Assembly (NCBI GenBank): GCA_965246845.1
Contig: CBDFFR010000008.1
Span: 588,637-652,636 of the forward strand
From: JBBRMW01 sp965246845
GTDB lineage: Bacteria; Chloroflexota; Anaerolineae; Aggregatilineales; UBA2796
Reading direction: 5' to 3'
DNA length: 64,000 nt
Below are positions 52,829 to 62,153 of this stretch, piece by piece. Every line of letters begins with the position of its first letter. Position 1 is the stretch's first letter. Under the pieces are notes generated by a model. It was not told where the DNA came from. It searched no databases and worked only from the letters and a program-made list of their open reading frames with translations. The position numbers were made by a program, and so were the translations under genes.

Positions 52829-53664
52829 GGCACGCTCCGCAAAAACGCCTGAAGGGTACGAATCTTTTGCTCGATGCGTTGTGCCTTAATCAGGCGTTGA
52901 ATAGCTTCTTCACGCGATAAATTCTGATAGTTTGCAATTTGGGATTGCCAAAAACTGACGCCCTCACTCGCGACATTTTGAATTGCAAGTGTCTCATCAT
53001 GCAGAAAGCGCTCCCATTCCTCTGCGGGTTGCTCGCAAACTTCGAGTACGGCTTGCAAAACAGTCGAATGATAGATTTGCGCATTCATTGAGGGAGCAAT
53101 GCTTTTGGGTGCATTCCAAATTGGAATGAGGGACCTGTTACCTGCAAATGCAAGCAACAAGCGTAGATGAGTATACGAAAGCAGTGCAATTCCATGAGTA
53201 ATTGCCTGCTGGTAAATCTGGCTTTTGCTTTTCGGAAATTGAAAATATGGAGCTACCAGACAGGCAAACGTATTTTCTCTACGCCAATCGTTCAATGCGC
53301 CAACTTTGAAATCCTTCTGGTTTTTCGCTGTCCGGCTGAGACGAAACGCCTTTGCATCTGCAACCACAGTGTAATCAGGCGCAGTAATCAGCACATCAGC
53401 GGAGTTGCCACGTACACGGATAACCTGTGCTTCAATACCCAGCCGTTGAAACGCAATTTTCAAAAGAATATCGCACGCTTTCGCCCACAGCTTTTCCTCA
53501 GAGGAGTCGTGATCGAACCTTTCCGGGATCACACCACAACTCATGAGCAAGCCGCTGAGTTCTTCGCGGCTAATGTCATTCAGGGAAGCCTCAAGCGTCT
53601 CAAATCCGTTTTGTTCCCTGCCCATGCCTTGAACTACATCGATTAGCATTTCGCGCGTAAACAC
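52825..53664 (-). CDS. HindIII-like type II restriction endonuclease
   Basis: A 279-residue nuclease (HindIII has 300). The active-site stretch VVADAKAFRLSRTAKNQKDF (residues 101-119) is nearly the same as I remember for HindIII and contains the PD-(D/E)xK type residues Asp103 and Lys105, with an Asp at 90. The following SQIYQQAITHGIALLSYTHL and the C-terminal LSREEAIQRLIKAQRIEQKI also fit. Cleavage of AAGCTT is the prediction. GTG 53664 shares one base with the TAG of trmFO; ATG 53649 is an alternative. It is translationally linked to trmFO upstream and the methyltransferase downstream. Confidence 0.88.
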   Translation of the reverse strand: MFTREMLIDVVQGMGREQNGFETLEASLNDISREELSGLLMSCGVIPERFDHDSSEEKLWAKACDILLKIAFQRLGIEAQVIRVRGNSADVLITAPDYTVVADAKAFRLSRTAKNQKDFKVGALNDWRRENTFACLVAPYFQFPKSKSQIYQQAITHGIALLSYTHLRLLLAFAGNRSLIPIWNAPKSIAPSMNAQIYHSTVLQAVLEVCEQPAEEWERFLHDETLAIQNVASEGVSFWQSQIANYQNLSREEAIQRLIKAQRIEQKIRTLQAFLRSVP

Positions 53665-55001
53665 TACGACACCAGTTCCCCGGCCAGAAACGCATCCAAA
53701 TCGACCACCGCGCGCGCCGCATACGCACCCATGCGCTCACGTTTGGCCTGCGGGCGCTGGTCTTCGGGGAGCGGCGGCATGATCCCAAAATTGGCCTTCA
53801 TCGGCTGGAAGTGACCTGCTTCCGCGTGCGTGACGTAATGGCAAAGCGCGCCCAGCATCGTCGTCACGGGAAGCGTCCAGAGCGGCAGCTCATGCGCCAT
53901 GCGCGCCGCGTTCACGCCCGCGAGCAGCCCCGTCGCGATATTGCCCGCATAGCCTTCGACGCCCGTGATCTGCCCCGCGAAGAATAGCTCCTCGCGCGCC
54001 CGATACTGCAGCGTCGGGTGCAGCAGTGTCGGCGAATTGATGAACGTGTTGCGGTGCATCTCCCCGAATCGCACGAACTCCGCTTCCGCAAGGCCGGGGA
54101 TCATGCGCAAAATGCGTTCCTGATCGCCGTAGCGCATATTCGTCTGGAAGCCGACCATGTTGTAGAGCGTCCCCGCGATGTTATCCTGCCGTAGCTGGAC
54201 GACCGCCTGCGGACGTTTCCCGGTGCGTGGGTCCTTCAACCCGACCGGGCGCATCGGTCCGAACGCGAGCGACTTTTCGCCGCGCCGCGCGAGCTGTTCA
54301 ATCGGCAGACAGCCCTCGAAGAAGTGCGGGTCTTCGCGCTCGAACTGGTGAACGGGCATCGATTCCGCCGCGACGAGTTCCCGCACGAACGCGGCGTATT
54401 CGTCATTGTTGAGCGGGCAGTTGATGTAATCGCCGTCCGAGTCGGCGTCCTTCTCGTAGCGGTTCGCGCGGTAGGCGATGTTCATATCGATGCTATCCCC
54501 CGCCACGACGGGCGCAATTGCATCGTAGAAGTAGAGATATTCCTGCCCGGCGAGGTGCGCGATCTCACGCGCCAGCGTATCGGCGGTGAGCGGTCCGGTG
54601 GCGATGATGCACGGTCCCGCTGGGAGCGCGGTCACTTCCTCGCGAATGAGCGTGATATTCGGATGAGATTCAATCGCACCCGTGACCTCTGCCGCAAACT
54701 TCTCGCGATCCACCGCCAGCGCACCGCCCGCCGGGACGCTCGCCCGCTCCGCCGCGCGGATGAGCAGCGACCCCATCCGGCGCAGTTCATTCTTGAGCAA
54801 GCCCGGCGCGCGGTCGGGCAGGTCCGAGCCGAGCGAATTGGAGCAGACCAGTTCCGCGAGATCGCCCGTGACGTGCGCGGGCGTCTTGCGCTGCGGGCGC
54901 ATCTCGTAAAGCATGACGTGCAGACCGCGCTCTGCCGCCTGATATGCGGCTTCGGTCCCGGCCAGCCCGCCACCGATCACAGTCAATTCGAGGTCGCTCA
55001 T
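53664..55001 (-). CDS. trmFO: FAD/folate-dependent tRNA (uracil-54) C5-methyltransferase
   Basis: A 445-residue flavoprotein that makes ribothymidine at position 54 of tRNA with methylene-tetrahydrofolate as the carbon source. It has the dinucleotide fold LTVIGGGLAGTEAAYQAAER, the signature YEMRPQRKTPAHVTGDLAEL with VCSNSLGSD, and C-terminal VEGYAGNIATGLLAG. Length and motifs are normal for TrmFO. It starts three bases after the uvrA stop and ends overlapping the restriction gene, so uvrA, trmFO and the R-M genes form one transcription unit. Confidence 0.95.
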   Translation of the reverse strand: MSDLELTVIGGGLAGTEAAYQAAERGLHVMLYEMRPQRKTPAHVTGDLAELVCSNSLGSDLPDRAPGLLKNELRRMGSLLIRAAERASVPAGGALAVDREKFAAEVTGAIESHPNITLIREEVTALPAGPCIIATGPLTADTLAREIAHLAGQEYLYFYDAIAPVVAGDSIDMNIAYRANRYEKDADSDGDYINCPLNNDEYAAFVRELVAAESMPVHQFEREDPHFFEGCLPIEQLARRGEKSLAFGPMRPVGLKDPRTGKRPQAVVQLRQDNIAGTLYNMVGFQTNMRYGDQERILRMIPGLAEAEFVRFGEMHRNTFINSPTLLHPTLQYRAREELFFAGQITGVEGYAGNIATGLLAGVNAARMAHELPLWTLPVTTMLGALCHYVTHAEAGHFQPMKANFGIMPPLPEDQRPQAKRERMGAYAARAVVDLDAFLAGELVS

Positions 55002-55004
55002 AGT

Positions 55005-57905
55005 TTATTTGTCTCCGCGCAGATATTCCTTGAGGAAATGCCCGGTATAACTCGCCGGGACTTCCGCGACCTGTTCCGGCGTCCCGACCGCGACGATCTC
55101 CCCGCCCCGGTCGCCGCCTTCCGGTCCGACGTCGATCAGCCAGTCCGCGACTTTGATTATATCCGGGTTGTGTTCGATGATGACGACTGTGTTGCCCTGA
55201 TCGACCAACCGTTGCAGGACTTCGATCAGGCGTTCGACATCTGCCGCGTGCAGCCCCGTCGAAGGTTCATCGAGGACATAGAGCGTGCGCCCCGTACCGC
55301 GCTTGCTCAATTCGCGGCTCAGTTTGACGCGCTGCGCCTCGCCGCCGCTCATCGTCGTCGCAGGCTGGCCGATGCGGATGTAGCCGAGGCCGACCTCATC
55401 CAGCGTCTTGAGCGTGCGGAACAGCGCGGAAAAGTTGGCGAAGAACGCCATCCCTTCGCTGACGGTCATATTCAACACGTCGGAGATGCTCTTGTCACGA
55501 TATTTTACGGAGAGCGTTTCCTTGTTGTAGCGCGCACCCTTGCATACATCGCACGGCACAAAAATATCTGGCAGGAACTGCATTTCGATTTGCAGCACGC
55601 CTTGCCCCTCGCAGTTCTCGCAGCGCCCACCCTTCACGTTGAAGCTGAAGCGCCCCGGACCGTATCCGCGCACCTTGCTTTCCGGCAGTTCGCTGTAAAA
55701 GGTGCGGATGTTATCGAACATCTTGGTATAGGTCGCCGGGTTGCTGCGCGGTGTGCGGCCAATCGGCGACTGATCGATATTGATGATCTTGTCGATATTG
55801 TCCAGCCCTTCGATGCTGTCGTGCGCGCCGGGAATATCCCGCGCACCGTTGAGCGACATCGCGACCTTCTTGTACAAAATATCGACCATCAACGTCGATT
55901 TGCCGGAACCGGAGACGCCCGTGATCACGACCAGCTTGCCAAGCGGGACCTCGACGCTTACGTCCTTGAGATTGTTCTCCCGCGCGCCCGTGATGCGGAT
56001 GAACTTGCCGTTGCCGGGTCGCCGTTCCTTCGGGACCGCGACACGCTTGCGCCCGCTCAGGTACGCGCCCGTGATGCTGTTCTTGTCTTTCATGATCTGC
56101 GCGGGCGTGCCTTGCGCGATCACCTTGCCGCCGTGTTCGCCCGCACCGGGTCCCATATCAATGATCCAGTCGGCGGCGCGCATCGTCTCGTCATCGTGTT
56201 CGACCACGAGCAGCGTATTTCCCAGATCGCGCATCTTCTCCAGCGTGCGGATCAGGCGCGCGTTGTCGCGCTGGTGCAGCCCGATACTCGGCTCATCCAG
56301 AACGTATAGCACGCCTGTCAATTGCGAGCCGATCTGCGTGGCGAGCCGGATGCGCTGCGCCTCGCCGCCGCTGAGTGACCCCGCCGCACGCGACATCGTG
56401 AGATAATCCAACCCGACATCGACGAGGAAGCCGACGCGCGAGTCGATTTCCTTCAAAACCTGATTACCGATCATCTGCTCGCGCTCGTTCAGCACGGAGG
56501 GCGTGTCCGCGCTCCCGCGCAGGCGCGTCACCCACTCGCGAAGCTGCAAGACGGGCATCCGCTGAATCTGGTGAATGCCATAATCAGCGATGGTCACGGC
56601 CAGCGCTTCGGGGCGTAGCCGGAAGCCCTTGCAGACCGGGCAGGGGCGCTCAGTCATCAGCGATTGATACTTGTCGCGCATGTAATCGCTGGTCGTCTGC
56701 TCGAAGCGACGTTGCAGCGTGTTCATGATCCCTTCCCACTGGAAGTTATAGGTTCGCTTGTCGCCGCTACTGTGATCATATTCGACCGGGTAGCGGCGCT
56801 CGCCCGTGCCATAGAGCAGCACCTCGCGCGCCTTGTCGTTCAGCTTCTGCCACGCGACATTGACGGGGATGTTATTCGCCTTCGCGACGGCGATCATCAG
56901 GCGGTGGCTCATGCTGCTTTCGCCGGGCGGCCAGGCGTCGTCGTTGACCGCGCCCGCTTCGATAGTGCGCGACGGGTCCGGGATAATCACCGCCGGGTCG
57001 AGTTCCATTTTGACGCCGAGTCCCTGACATTCCGGGCAAGCGCCGTTCGGGTTGTTGAAGCTGAATGTGCGCGGCTCGATGTCCGGGATGCTGCCGTGAC
57101 CATTTACGCACGCGAGTTTCTCGCTATACATATGGTCAACCGGGTTGGAACTATCGGTGATGTCGTTGACGATCACCACGCCTTCGCCCATTTCCAGCGC
57201 GGTTTCAATCGAATCGGTGAGGCGCGTCCGTGCGGCGGCGGCGTCTTCGCTGTTCGGGTCTTCATAATGGCGGATTACGAGGCGATCAACCACCACTTCA
57301 ATCGTGTGGCTCTCGTAGCGTGCGAGTTCGATCTCCTCATCCACCTCGCGCACGTCGCCATTGACGCGCACGCGCACGAAGCCCGCCTTGCGCACATCCT
57401 CAAAGACCTTCTCGTGGCGTCCCTTGCGGTCGCGGATCAGCGGCGCGAGGATTTGGATGCGCGTGCCTTCCGGGAGCGCTTCTACGGCGTCCTCGATTTG
57501 CTCCGCGCTCTGCGCGACGACCAATGCACCGCAGATGGGGCAATGCGGGATGCCGACGCGCGCATAGAGCAGGCGCAGATAATCGTAAATTTCCGTGACC
57601 GTGCCGACCGTCGAGCGCGGGTTGGAGCTAACACCCTTCTGGTCGATGGAGACAGCGGGCGAAAGCCCTTCGATCTGGTCTACATCCGGCTTTTCAAGCT
57701 GGCCGACGAACTGCCGCGCATACGCGGAGAGCGACTCGACGTAGCGGCGTTGCCCTTCCGCGAAAATCGTATCGAACGCGAGCGAGCTTTTGCCGCTCCC
57801 GGAGAGGCCGGTGATGACCACCATTTTATCGCGCGGAATATCGACATCGACGTTTTTCAGGTTGTGTTCGCGTGCGCCGCGTACAATGATCTTGGACTGA
57901 CTCAT
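55005..57905 (-). CDS. uvrA: Excinuclease ABC subunit A
   Basis: The 966-residue damage-recognition ATPase of nucleotide excision repair. The first ABC module has Walker A GLSGSGKSSLAFDTIFAEGQ and signature LSGGEAQRIRLATQIG; the second has GVSGSGKSTLMVDIL and MSGGEAQRVKLSREL. Zinc-binding pairs are seen in HCPICGAL, ACPECQGLG, PCPVCKGF, CENCEGQG and CDVCKG. The terminal region ends IGPEGGDRGGEIVAVGTPEQ-like. Start ATG 57905 has a TATAAT promoter about 40 bases upstream and a LexA-like box within it. It heads the operon with trmFO and the R-M genes. Confidence 0.97.
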   Translation of the reverse strand: MSQSKIIVRGAREHNLKNVDVDIPRDKMVVITGLSGSGKSSLAFDTIFAEGQRRYVESLSAYARQFVGQLEKPDVDQIEGLSPAVSIDQKGVSSNPRSTVGTVTEIYDYLRLLYARVGIPHCPICGALVVAQSAEQIEDAVEALPEGTRIQILAPLIRDRKGRHEKVFEDVRKAGFVRVRVNGDVREVDEEIELARYESHTIEVVVDRLVIRHYEDPNSEDAAAARTRLTDSIETALEMGEGVVIVNDITDSSNPVDHMYSEKLACVNGHGSIPDIEPRTFSFNNPNGACPECQGLGVKMELDPAVIIPDPSRTIEAGAVNDDAWPPGESSMSHRLMIAVAKANNIPVNVAWQKLNDKAREVLLYGTGERRYPVEYDHSSGDKRTYNFQWEGIMNTLQRRFEQTTSDYMRDKYQSLMTERPCPVCKGFRLRPEALAVTIADYGIHQIQRMPVLQLREWVTRLRGSADTPSVLNEREQMIGNQVLKEIDSRVGFLVDVGLDYLTMSRAAGSLSGGEAQRIRLATQIGSQLTGVLYVLDEPSIGLHQRDNARLIRTLEKMRDLGNTLLVVEHDDETMRAADWIIDMGPGAGEHGGKVIAQGTPAQIMKDKNSITGAYLSGRKRVAVPKERRPGNGKFIRITGARENNLKDVSVEVPLGKLVVITGVSGSGKSTLMVDILYKKVAMSLNGARDIPGAHDSIEGLDNIDKIINIDQSPIGRTPRSNPATYTKMFDNIRTFYSELPESKVRGYGPGRFSFNVKGGRCENCEGQGVLQIEMQFLPDIFVPCDVCKGARYNKETLSVKYRDKSISDVLNMTVSEGMAFFANFSALFRTLKTLDEVGLGYIRIGQPATTMSGGEAQRVKLSRELSKRGTGRTLYVLDEPSTGLHAADVERLIEVLQRLVDQGNTVVIIEHNPDIIKVADWLIDVGPEGGDRGGEIVAVGTPEQVAEVPASYTGHFLKEYLRGDK

Positions 57906-57945
57906 GGGTGGGCTGCTTCTCCCCCGCTCGGAACCGAACCCGTCA

Positions 57946-57975
57946 ATTATAACATTTGTTCGGTAGTGGCGGCAA
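57946..57975 (-). promoter_or_regulatory. uvrA promoter
   Basis: On the minus strand TTGCCG (57975-57970) and a perfect TATAAT (57951-57946) with an 18-base spacer. The LexA-like box overlaps the -10 box. Confidence 0.6.
57949..57962. promoter_or_regulatory. LexA-like (SOS) box between uvrA and dinD
   Basis: CGAACAAATGTTAT on the minus strand matches the Gram-positive SOS consensus CGAAC-N4-GTTCG at all but the last two bases. Both flanking genes are DNA-damage genes, which supports shared SOS control. Confidence 0.5.
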
Positions 57976-58064
57976 GCGCCGAACGCATTTTTTCCATATG
58001 AAAAGCGGATTACAATATGAGCGTTCGTATTTGGTAAACCTGTTTCATCCAGAGGTTCCCTACT

Positions 58065-58838
58065 ATGACAAACCCAACCAAAAATCTATCTGTAGACATG
58101 CCAGAAACCCCGTTTGAGCGTATCAAACAGGTTGACGATGAAGGAAATGAGTTCTGGTCCGCGCGCGATTTAATGGAACTTCTTAACTATATGATGTGGC
58201 AAAATTTCAAAAATGTTTTGAATAAGGCGCAAAACGCTTGCGAAAATAGCGGGTACAACCCCGATGATCATTTTGTTTTCGCGAGCAGGTTAAAGATAGG
58301 TAGTTCGGGTGTAAAGCGTAAAATTGAAGATATGCACTTGTCCCGCTATGCGTGTTACCTGATCATCCAAAATGCTGATTCGTCCAAAGAAGCCGTTGCA
58401 TTAGGGCAAACGTATTTCGCAGTCCAGACGCGCAAATTGGAACTTTCCGCAGCCCGCACCGCGGGCGTCCTGACTCCGCAGGACTTCGCCATTTTCCAAA
58501 ATCACGGATATAAAGGGTTATACAGCGGCCTCACCGCTGAAGCGATCCACAAACGCAAGAAACTCAAAAAGAGCCAGCATATCCTCGATCACATGGGCAA
58601 TACCGAACTTGCCGCGAACCTGTTCCGCAGCACGCAGGCCGAAGACAAACTACGCCGCGAAAATATTCAAGGCAAGACCGCCGCGAACGAGGTTCACTTT
58701 CAGGCCGGAGTGATCGTGCGGCGCGCGATTTCGGAAATGGGCGGCACGATGCCGGAAAATTTGCCCACTGCCGAGAGCATCAAAAAGCTGGAAAGCGGCG
58801 AAAAGAAGAAGCTGCCCAAAGCAAAATTGCCGGAGTAG
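58065..58838 (+). CDS. dinD: DNA damage-inducible protein D
   Basis: A 257-residue protein similar to DinD of E. coli, which is induced by DNA damage and modulates RecA filaments. The N-terminal BRO-like domain reads FERIKQVDDEGNEFWSARDL, MWQNFKNVLNKAQNACENSG and the characteristic DMHLSRYACYLIIQNADSSK with VALGQTYFAVQTRK. The C-terminal part (LTAEAIHKRKKLKKSQHILD, ELAANLFRSTQAEDKLRREN) also matches DinD-like proteins. It is divergent from uvrA across a LexA-like site. A TACAAT box lies at 58011-58016. Confidence 0.9.
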   Translation: MTNPTKNLSVDMPETPFERIKQVDDEGNEFWSARDLMELLNYMMWQNFKNVLNKAQNACENSGYNPDDHFVFASRLKIGSSGVKRKIEDMHLSRYACYLIIQNADSSKEAVALGQTYFAVQTRKLELSAARTAGVLTPQDFAIFQNHGYKGLYSGLTAEAIHKRKKLKKSQHILDHMGNTELAANLFRSTQAEDKLRRENIQGKTAANEVHFQAGVIVRRAISEMGGTMPENLPTAESIKKLESGEKKKLPKAKLPE

Positions 58839-58928
58839 CGGAGCAAAAAACGAACCCGCCCCACGTTGCAGCGCGCGTGGCTATAATCTTTGCCAGCAAT
58901 TAGACATGCTTTCAGGGGAAAAATCAAC

Positions 58929-59966
58929 GTGGAATATAGAGTTCTTGGCGGTTCCGGTTTCAGCGTACCCGTACTTAGTTTTGGGACGGGGACCTTCGGC
59001 GGGGATCATCCATTTTTCGGCAAATGGGGCAATAGTGACGTCGCGCAAGCCAGCCGCCTCGTGGATATGTGCATCGACGCAGGCGTAAATATGTTCGATA
59101 CGGCAGATGTCTACTCGTTTGGACAATCTGAAGATATTCTTGGCAAAGTGGTCAGCGGGCGGCGCGATAGAGTGCTGCTCGCGACGAAGGCGACCTTCCG
59201 CATGAGCGACGAACCGAACGATGTGGGGACCTCGCGCTTCCACCTGCTACGCTCGTGCGAGGCCAGCCTGCGCCGCCTCGGTACGGATTACCTCGATGTA
59301 TATACGATACACGGGTTCGATGCGCGCACGGCGGTCGAGGAAACACTGCGGGCGCTGGAAACGCTGGTCCAGAGTGGCAAGGTGCGCTATATCGCCTGCT
59401 CGAATTTCTCCGGCTGGCATTTGATGAAATCGCTGGCAATCTCTGAAAAATATGGCTGGACGCGCTACATGGCGCATCAGGCGCACTACTCGCTGCTGCG
59501 GCGCGAATACGAATGGGAACTGATGCCGCTGGCGCTCGACCAAAAGGTCAGCACAATTGTCTGGGGACCGCTCTCGCAAGGCCGATTGAGCGGCAAATTC
59601 CGGCGCAACCAGCCGATCCCGGCGGGCAGCCGCGTCGCGCAGGGCGCTGGTGAGGGTCCCGCAATCTCCGATGAGTGGCTGTACAGCGTGATCGATGTGC
59701 TGGATGCGGTCAGCGCGGAAACAGGCAAGACGGTCGCGCAGGTCGCGCTCAACTGGCTATTACAGAGGCCGACGGTCGCGAGCGTGCTGATCGGCGCGCG
59801 TGATGAGCAGCAATTGCAGGAAAACCTGGGCGCGGTCGGCTGGAACCTGAGCGCGGAGCAGGTCGCACGGCTGGATGCGGTGAGTGAACTCGATACAATC
59901 TATCCATACTGGCATGAGCGCGGATTTGCGGAGCGGAACCCGGTCGCGACGCCGCTCTATAAATAG
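58929..59966 (+). CDS. Aldo/keto reductase
   Basis: A 345-residue NAD(P)H-dependent reductase with a TIM-barrel fold. It has FGTGTFGGD near the front, the catalytic Asp and Tyr in MFDTADVYSFGQSEDILG, Lys in LLATKATF and His in VYTIHGFD, then the cofactor region WGPLSQGRLSGKFR and VLIGARDEQQLQENLGA. A GTG at 58929 preceded by AGGGG is the likely start, with a TATAAT box at 58882-58887. It belongs to the YajO/PdxI-like group of oxidoreductases; the substrate is not known. Confidence 0.92.
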   Translation: MEYRVLGGSGFSVPVLSFGTGTFGGDHPFFGKWGNSDVAQASRLVDMCIDAGVNMFDTADVYSFGQSEDILGKVVSGRRDRVLLATKATFRMSDEPNDVGTSRFHLLRSCEASLRRLGTDYLDVYTIHGFDARTAVEETLRALETLVQSGKVRYIACSNFSGWHLMKSLAISEKYGWTRYMAHQAHYSLLRREYEWELMPLALDQKVSTIVWGPLSQGRLSGKFRRNQPIPAGSRVAQGAGEGPAISDEWLYSVIDVLDAVSAETGKTVAQVALNWLLQRPTVASVLIGARDEQQLQENLGAVGWNLSAEQVARLDAVSELDTIYPYWHERGFAERNPVATPLYK

Positions 59967-60046
59967 GCTTTTGAACGGTTGTCCCGGCGAGGTATTCAAC
60001 AACGTCGTTGGGACTATCACACTAAATTTTGGTGGTTAATTATTCC

Positions 60047-60072
60047 GGGCGGACACATCGGTCCGCCCCTAC
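60047..60072. repeat. REP-like palindrome, family A
   Basis: GGGCGGACACATCGGTCCGC followed by CCCTAC, identical in its core to the copy at 26315, between the convergent reductase and DUF1905 genes. Confidence 0.85.
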
Positions 60073-60107
60073 ACCAGACCGCGCATTGTGTATTCAGGGC
60101 AATCAGA

Positions 60108-60395
60108 TCAAATTCTCACTTCGAGGCGCACCGTTACTTCGTCGCCTTCGTCAAGTTTTTCTGTTTTCCGAACATTCGCTTTGATCGGCACAAGGTAGAG
60201 AGCATCTTTGGGAAATAGCGATGTCGTCCATACGGTGTTGCCGATCTGGACTTGTACCGGAATCACGCCCCAGCCATACGTCACGAAGCCTGATACAGCT
60301 TTCAGATCGCGGCTCTGCGACTCTGGAACGGTCACGAAGAAATATGGGGCAGGTCCCCGCCAGACCCAGATTTTGTCAGTGAACTCGATATTCAT
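60108..60395 (-). CDS. DUF1905 domain protein
   Basis: A 95-residue small beta-barrel-like protein. IEFTDKIWVWRGPAPYFFVT, the central GWGVIPVQVQIGNTVWTTSL and LYLVPIKANVRKTEKLDEGD with VTVRLEV match DUF1905 proteins, whose function is unknown. It precedes the histidine kinase on the same strand by its upstream position and may be independent of it. Confidence 0.88.
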   Translation of the reverse strand: MNIEFTDKIWVWRGPAPYFFVTVPESQSRDLKAVSGFVTYGWGVIPVQVQIGNTVWTTSLFPKDALYLVPIKANVRKTEKLDEGDEVTVRLEVRI

Positions 60396-60433
60396 GACTA
60401 TAGCCTTGTCGTCTTGAAAAGTACTTATACGCG

Positions 60434-62045
60434 CTAATTCTGCTCTCTCGGTAGCGTGAACGTGAAGTTCGAGCCTTTGCCCGGCTCGCTTTGCGCGCTA
60501 ATCGTCCCACCGTGCGCTTCGACGACCGCACGCGCAAGATACAAACCGAGTCCGGTCCCCTGCGTCCGGCGGCTGAGTGCATCATCGACGCGGTAGAAGC
60601 GCTCGAAGATACGGGTCTGGTCTGCCTTGCTGAGGCCAACGCCGCTATCTCGCACGGAAATTGTCACGTTCTGATCGTCGAACCTGCCACGAATGAGAAT
60701 TTCCCCGCCCTCTGGCGAATACTTGATCGCGTTCGCGATCAGGTTATCCAATACCTGCCGCAGGCGCGTCTCATCGCCCTGCACAATCGGAAACGGCTTC
60801 GGAAAATCGGCGCGCAGCACATGCTTCGAGGTCTGCGTTTGCAACCGTTCAATCGAGCGCGCGACAAGTTGATCGAGCAGCACATCGCCGATTTGTGTCA
60901 GGCGCATTCCCTCCGCCTGCAACTTCGAGGCCGCGAGCAGGTTTTCGATCAACCCGGTCAGCCGATCCGCCTCATCTTCGATCACTGCAAGGCCATCCTG
61001 AATGGTCGCCGGGTCCCAATCCGCATCGTCACGGCGCAGCGTCCCGGCATAGCCTTTGATCAGCGCCACAGGCGTCTTGAGTTCGTGTGAGACGACGGAA
61101 ATAAACGTCGATTTGAGCTGTTCGGCCTGCCGGAAATTGGAAATATCGCGCGCGTTGGCAATGATGTTCTTGAGATGTCCAGCGTGATCGAGCAGCGGCG
61201 CATAAGTAATGCCGATGCTAATCAGCGATTTATCGGGGCGCAGCAGGTCGCCCTCGACGTAGAGCGTTTCCAACCCGGCTTGCGTCTTGTCGGCGCAGTC
61301 CGCGAGTTCGGGGTGCTGGCACGGCCAACCCTCAACGAGTACACGGGCGAGCGGCTTGCCCTGATCGATGCGCTTCCAGTGGATCACGGCATCGTGCGCC
61401 TGTCCCAGGGCGAGTTCCGGCTGCCAGCCCGCAATGCGTCCCATCGCGGCGTTGAAGCGCAGTACGACGCCCGCGCCGTCAAGGATCATCACGCCGTCGC
61501 CGCTGTGATCGAGGATTGCCGCGAGCCGCAATTGTTCCTCGCGCACCGTCTGGTACAACCGCGCATTATGGACGGCAATTGCCGCCTGATCCGCGAAACT
61601 CTGCAAAATTGACTGGTCGTTGAGGCTGGCCTGTCCCTGATATTCACGGAAGATGAACAGCACGCCCACCACATCGCCGAGCATCAGCATCGGCAGCGCA
61701 ATCACTTGCCGCAAGCCCAGATCGAGCGCCCGCGCCCAGCTTGATCAATTTATGATCGAGGTCATCCGCGCGCAACCCGTGACCGTCCTCAGCGAGCAAA
61801 TTTTCCAGCAGTGGCGAGAAGAGCGATAGACCTTCGACCGTAACGCCGAGGCTCGCCCGCACGCGGAACGCCGTCGCGCCCTGTTCGCGCAGCGCAATTA
61901 AGCCAACCTGCCCGGCCAGCATGGACGCCGCCGCTTCAAGGATGAGTGATAGCACCTCATCCAGTTCGAGCTGGCTGGTCATCGCACGCGAAATTTCAAG
62001 CAGGTAATCGCGCTGTCGGACACGGAAATCAGGTAGGAGTTGCAT
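60434..62045 (-). pseudogene. GAF-PAS sensor histidine kinase, interrupted by one frameshift
   Basis: Joined across one frameshift at about 61741, the gene codes for some 536 residues. The GAF domain begins in MQLLPDFRVRQRDYLLEISR and continues in the other frame as WARALDLGLRQVIALPMLML with GDVVGVLFIF. A PAS domain follows (LRLAAILDHSGDGVMILDGA), then the phospho-acceptor His in FISVVSHELKTPVALIKGYA and the ATP-binding part with NLIANAIKYSPEGG, DSGVGLSKADQT and TQGTGLGLYLAR. The start ATG 62045 stands six bases after a TACAAT box. The break may be a sequence error, since the rest is intact. Confidence 0.85.
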
Positions 62046-62051
62046 GGCCGG

Positions 62052-62057
62052 ATTGTA
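62052..62057 (-). promoter_or_regulatory. TACAAT -10 box of the histidine kinase gene
   Basis: On the minus strand TACAAT ends six bases before the ATG at 62045, and no ribosome binding site fits between. This again predicts a leaderless message. Confidence 0.45.
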
Positions 62058-62153
62058 GCACGCGCCGGATATGATTCGTGTTTGAAAGCCGCCCGATTGC
62101 AGAATACCTTTACGCGCCGCATCAATGAAGACGCGGCGCGACGGCACTCAGGA

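Noticed and set aside
54324..56309. A 661-codon open frame on the plus strand across uvrA and trmFO
   Set aside because: It is the antisense shadow of two clear housekeeping genes and its sequence is Arg/Ala/Asp-rich with no motifs.
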